Assembly (NCBI RefSeq): GCF_022748595.1
Contig: NZ_JALDSX010000038.1
Span: 1 to 34,305 of the forward strand
Source of the DNA: Brevibacterium sp. ZH18
GTDB taxonomy: Bacteria; Actinomycetota; Actinomycetes; Actinomycetales; Brevibacteriaceae
Direction of reading: 5' to 3'
Length of the DNA stretch: 34,305 nucleotides
Part shown: one piece after another, positions 1 to 6,852 of the stretch
How positions within the stretch are numbered: the stretch's first letter is position 1
Layout of the letters: each line of letters begins with the position of its first letter
Program-made: the position numbers and the translations under genes
The notes under the pieces: model-generated
The model's database searches: none
Told to the model about the DNA's origin: nothing
What the model saw: only the letters and a program-made list of their open reading frames with translations

Positions 1-24
1 AGGGTGACCGACTGAGCGCACACC

Positions 25-1431
25 CTACTCCCAGATGGGAACAACACTGACTTTCGACTTCGGTCGTTGCGGTTTCACCACCACATGCTTCACAAGGCCC
101 CTCAGCGTCTCGCGTCTCTGCTCCACACCAAGGATGTCCCAATCATCCAGCAATGACTGCACCACTTCAAGAGAAACCGGGATCGCTCTCCGCTCAGACT
201 CGACAGATTTGAGTGCCACCATGAGCCCGTCACGTTTCTGCTTCAGCTCCTCAGTAGCGGAACGGTACGCGCCGAGGTCAAGAACCCCTTCCGCGAATGA
301 CACTGTGAGTCGGGTGATCGCCTGTTCGGTACGCGTCAACGAAGCACCAAGCTTCGAGAGATTCGCCGAGGCCTTGGTCCGCTTCGACTTGAGACCCGTT
401 TCTGCTGTCGTGGCTTCAGAAAGGTCCGAGACGAGGCCTCGCAGCCACGCTCTCACCTCATCGTCAAGGACATGCGCTGACACATACCCGCCATCATGGG
501 CCCGCTTCTCGGCCGCAGCTTTGCATCGGAACTTCGGTACTCTCTTCCACCCGAACTGTCCGGCGACCATGGCTGAACCGCAGTCGCACCGGACCATCCC
601 TGAGAGGAGATATGTCGATCGTTCGGAGCCGCGGTGTACTCGACGTCTTTGACGGGCCGCGAGGTAGTCTTTCCATTCGTCCTCGGTGATGACTGCTTCG
701 TGGATGCCGGCGGAGTACTCGTCGTGCGATCGAATCAGACCCGCACCGAACCCGGAATCGAGTGCCCTGCGCAGACTCCTGTCAGACCAGGCCCCACCTG
801 AGGTGCCATAGCCAGGCACTGTGGTGATGCTGTTGTCATTGAGATGCTTCACGAGCGCGTAGAACGATTCGCCGCTGATGTAGCGCCGGTAGAGATCTGC
901 AAGAACGGGTCCGGTCTCCGGGTCCGGTTCGAACCCCTCGCCGAGTCGGCGGTATCCGAACCGCGGTTTCCCATTCGCCGGCAGCCCCATGTTCACCCGC
1001 CGCTGGTGTGCTTCCTTCCACTGGTCGCCGATCCTCTCGGACTCGAACGCGGCGAATTCGACCATCATGCCCCGCGCCAGGCGACCGTGGGAGGTGGAGA
1101 CGTCAATGTCCTCTGTCGCGGATTCGATGCGGCCGCCAGCCACGTCGACACGGTCCGCCGCGATCGCCCAGCCCCGGCGCGACCGAGACATGCGAGACCA
1201 CTTCCAGAGCACTACGACGTCGACCTGTTGTGCCTCGACAGCTTCCATGACGCGCTTCACCGCGGGACGGTTGAACGTCCGACCACTGATACCCGGGTCG
1301 GACTCCACCATCACCACGCTGTAGCCGCGCTCCTCACAGTGACGCCGGCACGCGGCCTCTTGGAGTTCGAGGCTGATCGATTCCTCACGATGGGTCGACT
1401 GACGAAGGTACAAAACTGCACGGGTGGTCAT
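25..1431 (-). CDS. int: large serine recombinase (phage integrase)
   Basis: Site-specific DNA integrase of the serine recombinase family, 468 aa, which would join phage and host attachment sites to establish or leave the prophage state. The resolvase domain spans roughly residues 4-150, with the catalytic Ser12 in the YLRQS motif and the SRMSR motif near 79. A recombinase domain follows (about 155-265), then a zinc-ribbon region with C282, C284 and C303, and a coiled coil near 345-415. The ribbon is degenerate: the usual fourth cysteine is not obvious. The ATG lies at 1431. The stop is only 24 bases from the window edge, so an attachment site probably lies at or beyond the left edge, but it cannot be defined here. 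No separate directionality factor is recognisable. Confidence 0.96.
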   Translation of the reverse strand: MTTRAVLYLRQSTHREESISLELQEAACRRHCEERGYSVVMVESDPGISGRTFNRPAVKRVMEAVEAQQVDVVVLWKWSRMSRSRRGWAIAADRVDVAGGRIESATEDIDVSTSHGRLARGMMVEFAAFESERIGDQWKEAHQRRVNMGLPANGKPRFGYRRLGEGFEPDPETGPVLADLYRRYISGESFYALVKHLNDNSITTVPGYGTSGGAWSDRSLRRALDSGFGAGLIRSHDEYSAGIHEAVITEDEWKDYLAARQRRRVHRGSERSTYLLSGMVRCDCGSAMVAGQFGWKRVPKFRCKAAAEKRAHDGGYVSAHVLDDEVRAWLRGLVSDLSEATTAETGLKSKRTKASANLSKLGASLTRTEQAITRLTVSFAEGVLDLGAYRSATEELKQKRDGLMVALKSVESERRAIPVSLEVVQSLLDDWDILGVEQRRETLRGLVKHVVVKPQRPKSKVSVVPIWE

Positions 1432-1454
1432 GGTCTGTCTTTCTCGAAACTGGT

Positions 1455-1865
1455 TCAGCTGTGACGGGCGGCACCGATGGTGGCCAGCAGTGCTTTCTCA
1501 CGGTGATGCAGGAACCGCAGACGGTCCTCGAGGACTTCTGGTGTCACCCAGAGTTCGTCGGCCGCCTCGTGCGCCGTGTGTGCCCATCTGAAGACGTCGA
1601 CGAGATCGTCCCAGTCGATGAGCTTCTTCGCGGTTAGTCGACGCGCTGCTTGTTCTTCTTTCGGGTCGTCACAGCTCGTGTGCCCGAGATCGATGTGCGC
1701 TTGCTCGTGTTGAATCGCGCAGCGTCTCTCGACCTGCAGGAGATCGGCGTCGATCCAGATGGCGTTGTTGCCGTTGGTGGCGGCTATTCGATTGTCGTTG
1801 AACTTGGTGCGGTGCAGGACAACGCCGTCCCCGCGCTCACGTAGTTCTCTCCATGGATGGTGCAT
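1455..1865 (-). CDS. ImmA/IrrE-type zinc metallopeptidase
   Basis: Small 136-aa cytoplasmic metallopeptidase. The HExxH motif (H53, E54, H57) and a downstream E71 as likely third zinc ligand are visible, followed by a helical region. In the known ImmA/ImmR pair the peptidase cleaves the XRE repressor after DNA damage and derepresses the mobile element. The likely target here is the XRE protein at 2918-3631, which lies upstream in the same leftward gene set but is separated by the DUF3800 gene. Its start codon overlaps one of two GCATAGTTCA repeats (1862-1871 and 1932-1941). Role in repressor cleavage is inferred from family and position. Confidence 0.85.
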   Translation of the reverse strand: MHHPWRELRERGDGVVLHRTKFNDNRIAATNGNNAIWIDADLLQVERRCAIQHEQAHIDLGHTSCDDPKEEQAARRLTAKKLIDWDDLVDVFRWAHTAHEAADELWVTPEVLEDRLRFLHHREKALLATIGAARHS

Positions 1866-1958
1866 AGTTCACGACCATAGAGGGAAGGGCTGACACGACG
1901 GACGTGGTTGCCGATAGTTACGTGAAGTTACGCATAGTTCAGTGTTTCTGCTTGTTTC

Positions 1959-2048
1959 CCAATGTCTCGTCGTGGGACACTGGCAACAGAACGAGCACCT
2001 GCTGACGGAAGCGTTGGCCCCCGCGTAGCGGTATGAGGTGCTCGTTCT
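1959..2048 (-). other. two-hairpin structured element downstream of the DUF3800 gene
   Basis: Read on the minus strand, a perfect 13-bp inverted repeat (arms 2036-2048 and 1988-2000, AGAACGAGCACCT) begins directly after the DUF3800 stop codon and encloses a 35-nt loop holding a small CCGC-GCGG stem. Four bases later comes a second hairpin (1976-1983 pairing with 1959-1966, eight pairs with one wobble). No T-run follows on either strand, so it is not a standard intrinsic terminator. It could be a Rho-independent-like barrier, an mRNA processing or stability element, or a small structured RNA. The pairing is seen directly; function is unknown. Confidence 0.55.
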
Positions 2049-2912
2049 TCATATTTGGGATACCCATGATGGACAGCTTTTCGATGGGTGGACTTTGATT
2101 CCATAGGCTGATGCGGCTCCTCTTGGCCCTCTATACAGCTGAGCCGCGAGCGCCTTGAGGTACTGCAAGTTGATCGTCCTGCTCTGGCCTTCCCCGTTGA
2201 CGGCGGCCCCAACGGCCGAGACGAACATGTCCGCAAGCTGCAGAAACTCAGTGTCTTGCGGCGTGCTGATCCGGATAGGTCCGGTGAAGACATCCCAGTT
2301 GATTCGATTGCCGACTGCCGCGCCTCTACCATTCCTGAGTCGAGTTTCGTGTTGCTTCAGCTTGGCTCGAGTCATGTGACGCTTATGGGCAAGTACCACC
2401 TCCATCTCGCCGCCCCAAAGTTCAGCCATCCATGACAGGCGTTCCATGAGTAGCGTGATCACCCAGTAGTACGTGTGATCGTGAGTCCAGCTGGCACTGT
2501 TCTCATGAGCCGATTTGTCGCTGATGACGGCTGAGTGGATGAATAGCTTGCTCTGCAGCTCAGAGGCCGCTGAAAGACGATGCCCCTTGCTGGCTTTTAG
2601 ATTCTTGAAGTGCAGTAGGTCTCCGCTTCGGCGCCCGGTCCGTTTTCTGATCAGCTCGAGGACATCATGCACAGCGTCCTTAGAAGACGCATTGATGATT
2701 GTGGCCCCCAACGCAAAGAACTGATTGCCGTCGGCCTTTCCCCCGGCTGACCCGGATTCATCGATGTACGCAATGAACTTCGGCTTTGCTGGCGGCGCGG
2801 GTGACGGATTGGGGTTTGGGTTGTGCACGCGTTCGAGTTCCCCATACAAGTGGAACCAAAGCTCCTCTTCGTATGCCCGCTGGTACCACTCTTCGTCATC
2901 CTCGCTGTACAT
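2049..2912 (-). CDS. DUF3800 domain protein
   Basis: 287-aa protein of the DUF3800 family, which is predicted to adopt an RNase H-like fold and is common in prophages and genomic islands. The hallmark YIDESG motif is at residues 50-54 (D51, E52), followed by HFKNLK near 101-106 and a C-terminal LQLADMF segment with D228; these acidic residues would form the putative metal site. An unusual N-terminal extension of about 45 aa, with an NPNPNPSPAPP linker, precedes the motif. The gene starts 5 bases after the stop of the upstream XRE gene, so the two are probably co-transcribed. No biochemical role is established for this family to my knowledge; a nuclease or defence role is only an inference. 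Confidence 0.85.
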   Translation of the reverse strand: MYSEDDEEWYQRAYEEELWFHLYGELERVHNPNPNPSPAPPAKPKFIAYIDESGSAGGKADGNQFFALGATIINASSKDAVHDVLELIRKRTGRRSGDLLHFKNLKASKGHRLSAASELQSKLFIHSAVISDKSAHENSASWTHDHTYYWVITLLMERLSWMAELWGGEMEVVLAHKRHMTRAKLKQHETRLRNGRGAAVGNRINWDVFTGPIRISTPQDTEFLQLADMFVSAVGAAVNGEGQSRTINLQYLKALAAQLYRGPRGAASAYGIKVHPSKSCPSWVSQI

Positions 2913-2917
2913 GGCTG

Positions 2918-3631
2918 CTACTCGTCATCCCCCGAGTCCTGTGACCCTTCCGCGTCCTCATCTTGCTTGTCCTTCTGATTCTTGCCCCGGTTGGGCGCAC
3001 GGTACGCAGCGGTGTCGCTTGCCGGCGGGGGAGGGACTAGCGAATAGACGTTGTTGCCGGCGCCGTCATTCTTCGATTCGTGGTCGAGGTCTCCGCGAGC
3101 TCGGCCACCGAATGCGCCGAGCCCGTCATCCTCGCCTGTTGCCGGACTCACTCCGGCCTGGTTCATGGGGGTGGGACTGTCTGCATTTCCCTCACCTGCC
3201 TTCTCTGCTGGATCCTCATCAATGAACGCCAGGATCAGCTCATTCAATGCCTGGCGCTGACGAGTGTTCAGCTTCTCTGTGCCGCTGGGCGGCGACCAGG
3301 GGGAGAGCTCGCGTCCAACCATGCTGTAGAGGTCGGTGGGCGACACTTCGAGTGCGTCCGCCATCTTCTGCACGTTGGCCGGTCGGCTCTTCCTGCCAGT
3401 CAAGAAGCTGCTGATCGTTGACGTGTGAACCCCGGACTCCTTCGACCACTGATTGAGTGATGGGTTGTCCGACCTCGGGTCAACAAGGCCGGCGTTTCTC
3501 ATTGCTCGTTCGAGCGACTTCGGGAGTTCGATGCTCACGGTCCAACTGTCCAGTCTGCTAGCGGGTAATGCAACACCCACACTAGCCTCGCTGTCCACGA
3601 ATTCCACGCTTGTAATTAGGGCGTTCCGCAT
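2918..3631 (-). CDS. XRE-family HTH repressor with long acidic tail
   Basis: 237-aa DNA-binding regulator, the likely lysogeny repressor. The helix-turn-helix lies at about residues 58-106 (NQWSKESGVHTSTISSFLTG followed by a PANVQKMADAL helix). The C-terminal 110 residues are low-complexity and probably disordered, ending in a strongly acidic stretch. It is the first gene of the leftward operon with DUF3800 and ImmA, and is divergent from the rightward Cro-like gene. The first ATG at 3631 is used; an internal ATG that begins MRNAGL is an alternative, so the first 40 or so residues are less certain. It would bind operators between 3632 and 3721. Cleavage by the ImmA-like peptidase is an inference. 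Confidence 0.85.
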   Translation of the reverse strand: MRNALITSVEFVDSEASVGVALPASRLDSWTVSIELPKSLERAMRNAGLVDPRSDNPSLNQWSKESGVHTSTISSFLTGRKSRPANVQKMADALEVSPTDLYSMVGRELSPWSPPSGTEKLNTRQRQALNELILAFIDEDPAEKAGEGNADSPTPMNQAGVSPATGEDDGLGAFGGRARGDLDHESKNDGAGNNVYSLVPPPPASDTAAYRAPNRGKNQKDKQDEDAEGSQDSGDDE

Positions 3632-3650
3632 GATCTAGGAAAAAAGTTTG

Positions 3651-3698
3651 TGGACGGGGTGGACAAAGCTGTCCAAACTGTCTATAGTCTAACTAGAC
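3651..3698 (+). promoter_or_regulatory. rightward early promoter with overlapping operators
   Basis: TGGACA (3660-3665) and TATAGT (3683-3688) are separated by 17 bp and make a near-consensus sigma-70-type promoter for the rightward operon. The -35 box is the left half of the palindrome TGGACAAAGCTGTCCA (3660-3675), and the -10 box abuts the palindrome GTCTAACTAGAC (3687-3698). A further TGGAC half-site lies at 3651-3655. This arrangement fits a repressor/Cro-like switch controlling divergent operons. Promoter and palindromes are visible; which protein binds which site is not. Confidence 0.7.
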
Positions 3699-3721
3699 GA
3701 ACAACGGAAGGAGGAAACACA

Positions 3722-4030
3722 ATGGTCGTCATTGAAGGGAGATTCGATGTGAAGCTCAGGAGCGCGGAACTCTTCGCTCAGCTCATGGAACACAACGGCT
3801 TCACGGTTCGCGGACTGGCTGACGCTGCAACCGCAGAACTGAGGAAGTCGAAGAGCCGGGAGGTCGTCAAACGCGGCACGGTTGGAAACCTGCGCAGCGG
3901 CTACCGAGGCACCTGCAAGCCCGAGACCGCAAAGGCGCTGGCGAAGTGCCTCGGCATGCCAGTCGCTGCGCTTTTCGATAGCAGGATGTCTAACGTCCAA
4001 CGAGAAGTAGGTCGACAGCAGGCCGCATAG
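3722..4030 (+). CDS. Cro-like XRE-family HTH protein
   Basis: 102-aa small DNA-binding protein, first gene of the rightward operon. The helix-turn-helix covers about residues 10-85, with an FAQLMEHNGFTVRGLAD first helix-turn region and a C-terminal ETAKALAKCLGM helix. The start at 3722 is chosen because GGAAGGAGG sits 6 bases upstream at 3707-3715 and the promoter -10 lies upstream; an in-frame start at 3650 would precede the promoter elements. Divergent to the XRE repressor, it is a plausible Cro-like antagonist; an excisionase-type role is a less likely alternative. Confidence 0.8.
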   Translation: MVVIEGRFDVKLRSAELFAQLMEHNGFTVRGLADAATAELRKSKSREVVKRGTVGNLRSGYRGTCKPETAKALAKCLGMPVAALFDSRMSNVQREVGRQQAA

Positions 4031-4059
4031 GAGCCGACATGCATCACGACAAAGAGAAA

Positions 4060-4085
4060 GCCCCCAGCAGTGGAGTGCTGAGGGC
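4060..4085 (+). other. leader hairpin before the antirepressor gene
   Basis: A ten-position stem (4060-4069 with 4076-4085, one C-A mismatch) with a 6-nt loop sits in the leader of the antirepressor gene, between two possible start codons (4039 and 4111). No T-run follows, so a terminator is unlikely. It may modulate translation or message processing. Seen in sequence; role unknown. Confidence 0.45.
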
Positions 4086-4110
4086 CGAAGATCCAGAAAG
4101 GACCAGTCTT

Positions 4111-4857
4111 ATGAACCACATTCAGGATACCAGTCTCGTTCGAATGATCGACGGGGAACCGAAGACGGACACCATGATCGTCGCGACGAAGACAGGCAAT
4201 CAGCACGCCAGTGTCATTCGCCTCATCCGCGACAACATCACCGACTTCGAGAAGTTCGGAAGGGTCGGATTTGAAATCGCACCCTTTCAGACCGCAGGCG
4301 GAATGCAGAGCAGAGAGATCGCGAACCTCAATGAGCAGCAGGCAACCCTTCTGATTACCTACCTGCGCAACACTGCTCCTGTCCGAGAGCTCAAGGTCGC
4401 ACTCGTCCAGGACTTCTATGCGATGCGCCTGGCGCTCACTGCTCCCGCCCCTACTGGCCCTGAGTTGATGGCACGCGCACTGATCGAGGCGAACAAGGTG
4501 CTCGAAGCTAAGGACGAGCGTATCGCCGTCCTTGAGCCCAAGGCTGATGCCTACGAAGCGTTCATGAACGCCGACGGTACGTACTCGGTGGGGCGCGTGG
4601 CGAAGATGCTCGGCCTCTCGCAGAACAAACTGTTCGCGGAGCTGCGCAATCACGGCGTTCTCATCGCCAAGGGCCACATGCACAACACCCCGTATCAGCG
4701 GTACATACACCACTTCAAAGTCACCCCGTACTCGTATGAGCGCAAGGACGACACGATCGGGTGCTCGTACACGACGACGGTTCAGCCCTCCGGTGTGGAG
4801 TTCATCCGCCGCAAGCTCGGCATCCCGCACGTCCAGCATGAACTCAAGGTGGCGTGA
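4111..4857 (+). CDS. Rha-family / KilAC-domain phage antirepressor
   Basis: 248-aa regulatory protein. The N-terminal half (about 1-110) matches the Rha (pRha) pattern, with TKTGNQHASVIRLIRDN and NLNEQQATLLITYLRN segments. The C-terminal half (about 140-248) resembles the KilA-C/ANT antirepressor domain, with SVGRVAKMLGLSQNKLFAELR and a YQRYI segment. Such proteins counter phage repressors or interfere with host regulation during induction. ATG at 4111 is preferred: AAAGGA sits 8 bases upstream and the Rha domain begins immediately. ATG 4039 with GGAG upstream would add 24 residues and would include the leader hairpin. It overlaps the next gene at TGATG, so translation is coupled. Confidence 0.87.
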   Translation: MNHIQDTSLVRMIDGEPKTDTMIVATKTGNQHASVIRLIRDNITDFEKFGRVGFEIAPFQTAGGMQSREIANLNEQQATLLITYLRNTAPVRELKVALVQDFYAMRLALTAPAPTGPELMARALIEANKVLEAKDERIAVLEPKADAYEAFMNADGTYSVGRVAKMLGLSQNKLFAELRNHGVLIAKGHMHNTPYQRYIHHFKVTPYSYERKDDTIGCSYTTTVQPSGVEFIRRKLGIPHVQHELKVA

Positions 4858-5123
4858 TGATCACCCTTGTTGCTTTCGACTGTGGCGCAGCGTTCCCGCT
4901 CGAAAACCGAACGGTCAGCACCATCATCACCGAGCACCTCGACGAGTGCGGCGCATGCGAGCGGCTGGATCAGGCTCTCGACCAGCACAACGAAGAGTAT
5001 TCCGCCGTCGCCAACATGGGCGACCTCGACCCTAAGCGCCTCAACAAGATCGGCGGGGTCGACAACTACCCCTTCGAAGTCTCCGGCGACGCAATCGCCC
5101 TCCACAAGGAGAACCAGTCGTGA
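4857..5123 (+). CDS. small protein with an H-x3-C-x2-C motif
   Basis: 88-aa protein of unknown function. H27, C31 and C34 form an H-x3-C-x2-C motif like that of zinc-binding anti-sigma factors, within an otherwise charged, soluble sequence lacking a membrane segment. It overlaps the stop of the antirepressor gene and the start of the next gene, so it belongs to the early operon. A GTG three bases upstream is an alternative start; AAGGTGG precedes both. Zinc binding and a sigma-factor target are guesses from the motif alone. Confidence 0.7.
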   Translation: MITLVAFDCGAAFPLENRTVSTIITEHLDECGACERLDQALDQHNEEYSAVANMGDLDPKRLNKIGGVDNYPFEVSGDAIALHKENQS

Positions 5124-5245
5124 ACTACCTCGCCATCGCGGCCGCCATCGCCGGATTCATCACCTTCGGGACCGGACTCATCGCCGTCATCGGATGGGCC
5201 GAATACAGGTCCGACCGAGACCAGTTCATCAGGAGCCACCAATGA
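5120..5245 (+). CDS. tiny single-span membrane protein
   Basis: 41-aa protein starting at GTG, with one hydrophobic segment at about residues 4-26 followed by a charged tail (WAEYRSDRDQF). It overlaps the upstream stop (GTGA) and the downstream start (ATGA), the same coupling as its neighbours, and its third positions are GC-rich. Both support a real gene despite the small size. No family is recognised. Confidence 0.6.
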   Translation: MNYLAIAAAIAGFITFGTGLIAVIGWAEYRSDRDQFIRSHQ

Positions 5246-5436
5246 CCACCTACAACGAAGCCATCACCAAGGCTGGCCGTACCCTCGCCGAGGGGTACCA
5301 CCAGATGCTCAACGTCGGCACACCCCGAGAGGCAGCAGAACGCGCCTACACCCCTGGTGGTCCGTCCGTGGATGAGCTCGAAGTCCTCATCACGAAGCGT
5401 CGGGCGGAACTCACCGAAAGGCAGGCCGCAGCATGA
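5242..5436 (+). CDS. small early protein, unknown
   Basis: 64-aa hypothetical protein starting at ATG within an ATGA overlap with the preceding gene. It is mostly helical and charged, with a C-terminal DELEVLITKRRAELTERQ helix. There is no cysteine motif or membrane segment, and I do not recognise a family. It is embedded in a run of genes with 4-base overlaps, so it is probably translated by coupling. Confidence 0.65.
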   Translation: MTTYNEAITKAGRTLAEGYHQMLNVGTPREAAERAYTPGGPSVDELEVLITKRRAELTERQAAA

Positions 5437-5645
5437 TGCACTTCAACGCCAAGACCGCGACTGTCAACCACATCAACGGCCAACTCCACGTCGAGTTCGT
5501 CACCGTCAAGGGCAAGCAAGTCACCGGCGTCCTCGCCGATGGTGCGGGGGAGCAGTTCCTCAACGACGTCGAGGACGCGGTGCTCGAGCAGTCGCACTAC
5601 CGGGACCGCGGCGCGGCTTTCCCGCTGGATCGGGGAGCGGCATGA
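5433..5645 (+). CDS. small early protein, unknown
   Basis: 70-aa hypothetical protein, beginning MMHFN at an ATG that overlaps the upstream stop. The predicted core looks like short beta strands (TATVNHINGQLHVEFVTVKG), followed by an acidic helix (QFLNDVEDAVLEQ). No known motif is visible. Support comes from the overlapping gene chain and codon use. Confidence 0.65.
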   Translation: MMHFNAKTATVNHINGQLHVEFVTVKGKQVTGVLADGAGEQFLNDVEDAVLEQSHYRDRGAAFPLDRGAA

Positions 5646-5833
5646 GCACCGCAGAGAAGCACCGCAAGCGCCGCTGCTTTCTCCTCTGGACGCCACTGGC
5701 TGGCCTCGGCGCCGCCGCCTACGTCTACTCACTCACTTTCACCCTTACCGCTAACGGCCTGTCGATCCTCGGACTCATCATCCTGTCGATCGGCGCAGCC
5801 GCGGCCATCAAAGAATCGAGAAAAGAATCATGA
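5642..5833 (+). CDS. small two-span membrane protein
   Basis: 63-aa protein with a basic N-terminus (KHRKRR) and two hydrophobic segments, about residues 12-33 and 38-57, ending in a short charged tail. ATG overlaps the previous stop, and its own stop overlaps the exonuclease start. It is probably an inner-membrane protein expressed early. No function is assigned; superinfection exclusion is one possibility but has no direct support. Confidence 0.65.
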   Translation: MSTAEKHRKRRCFLLWTPLAGLGAAAYVYSLTFTLTANGLSILGLIILSIGAAAAIKESRKES

Positions 5834-6852
5834 CCACCGACTGGAAAGTACCCAACGCGAAGCTCATCCTCTCCGCGGACGCATCGCGACAGGACTGGCT
5901 CAACACCCGGCGTAACTACCTCGGCGGATCCGACATGGCCGAGATCACCGGAGCATCATCGTTCACCACACCGTTCGCGATCTGGCAGGACAAGACCAGC
6001 GCCGATGACCCCATCGAGGAACAGAAGGACATCTTCTGGTTCGGCCAGGAAGTCGAGCCGTTGTTGGCTGCACGGTTTACCGCCGACACGGGAATCGCAA
6101 CACGCAACGTCGGCACCTACGTCTCCAAGGAACACCTGTGGGCGATGGCGAACCCTGATCGGCTCACCGCCGACGGGGGAGTCCTCGAGATCAAGACCAC
6201 CGGCATCTACACGGACAAAGCCAAGGACTGGAAAGCCGGAGAAGTACCTGACAACGCCTACGTGCAGACCCAGTTCTATCTCGGCGTCACCGGTCGCTCG
6301 CACGCATGGTTCATTGCCCTCGTCGACCGGACGCCGCACATCATCGGCCCCGTCGAACGCGACGAGAAGCTGATCGCGGAGATCATGGCCACCGGTGCCG
6401 AATTCTGGGCCTACGTGGAATCGAACACGCCACCTCCGGTCGATCTGAGCACGGTCACGGCAGACGAGCTGAACGTGCGATACCCGCACATCCTCGACCC
6501 CGAGTCCTGTGCCGAGGCACCCCTGCCAGAACTCGTCACCGACGACCTGCAACGCCTCACTGCAGTCAAGGACACCGAGAAGTCGATCAAGGACGAACGC
6601 ACGGCGATCGAGACACGGCTCAAGGCTGTCATCGGTGACCACGAATACCTCACCGTCAACGGCCGCCCTGTGGCCCGCTGGCAGTCGGTCGCGGGACGAC
6701 GCTCATTCGACAAGACCGCGGTGCTCGAGAAGATCCTCGCCGAACGCGGAATCGAACCCACCAAGCAGGCACTCAAAGACGTCGAAACCGAATACACCAA
6801 GCAGTCGGCACCCACCCGTCGCCTGTCCATCATCGAAGAGAAAGCAGCATGA
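5830..6852 (+). CDS. YqaJ-family phage exonuclease (lambda Exo-like)
   Basis: 340-aa nuclease that would resect double-stranded DNA ends 5' to 3' for single-strand annealing recombination. Visible YqaJ/lambda-Exo landmarks are GGSDM (32-36), E74 in FGQEVEP, D110 in NPDR and the E120-x-K122 pair in LEIKTT, the expected PD-(D/E)xK metal site. The C-terminal 120 residues are helical and less conserved. It overlaps the Bet gene by 4 bases; exonuclease plus annealase is the standard functional pair. Confidence 0.92.
   Translation: MTTDWKVPNAKLILSADASRQDWLNTRRNYLGGSDMAEITGASSFTTPFAIWQDKTSADDPIEEQKDIFWFGQEVEPLLAARFTADTGIATRNVGTYVSKEHLWAMANPDRLTADGGVLEIKTTGIYTDKAKDWKAGEVPDNAYVQTQFYLGVTGRSHAWFIALVDRTPHIIGPVERDEKLIAEIMATGAEFWAYVESNTPPPVDLSTVTADELNVRYPHILDPESCAEAPLPELVTDDLQRLTAVKDTEKSIKDERTAIETRLKAVIGDHEYLTVNGRPVARWQSVAGRRSFDKTAVLEKILAERGIEPTKQALKDVETEYTKQSAPTRRLSIIEEKAA

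Noticed and set aside
1..24. Attachment site at the left edge
   Set aside because: A core cannot be recognised without the other prophage end or the empty host site.
844..1464. 206-codon plus-strand frame across the integrase
   Set aside because: Opposite a clear serine integrase, Pro/Arg/His-rich, no start signal.
3901..4839. 312-codon minus-strand frame opposite the antirepressor
   Set aside because: Overlaps two well supported plus-strand genes and has shadow-like composition.
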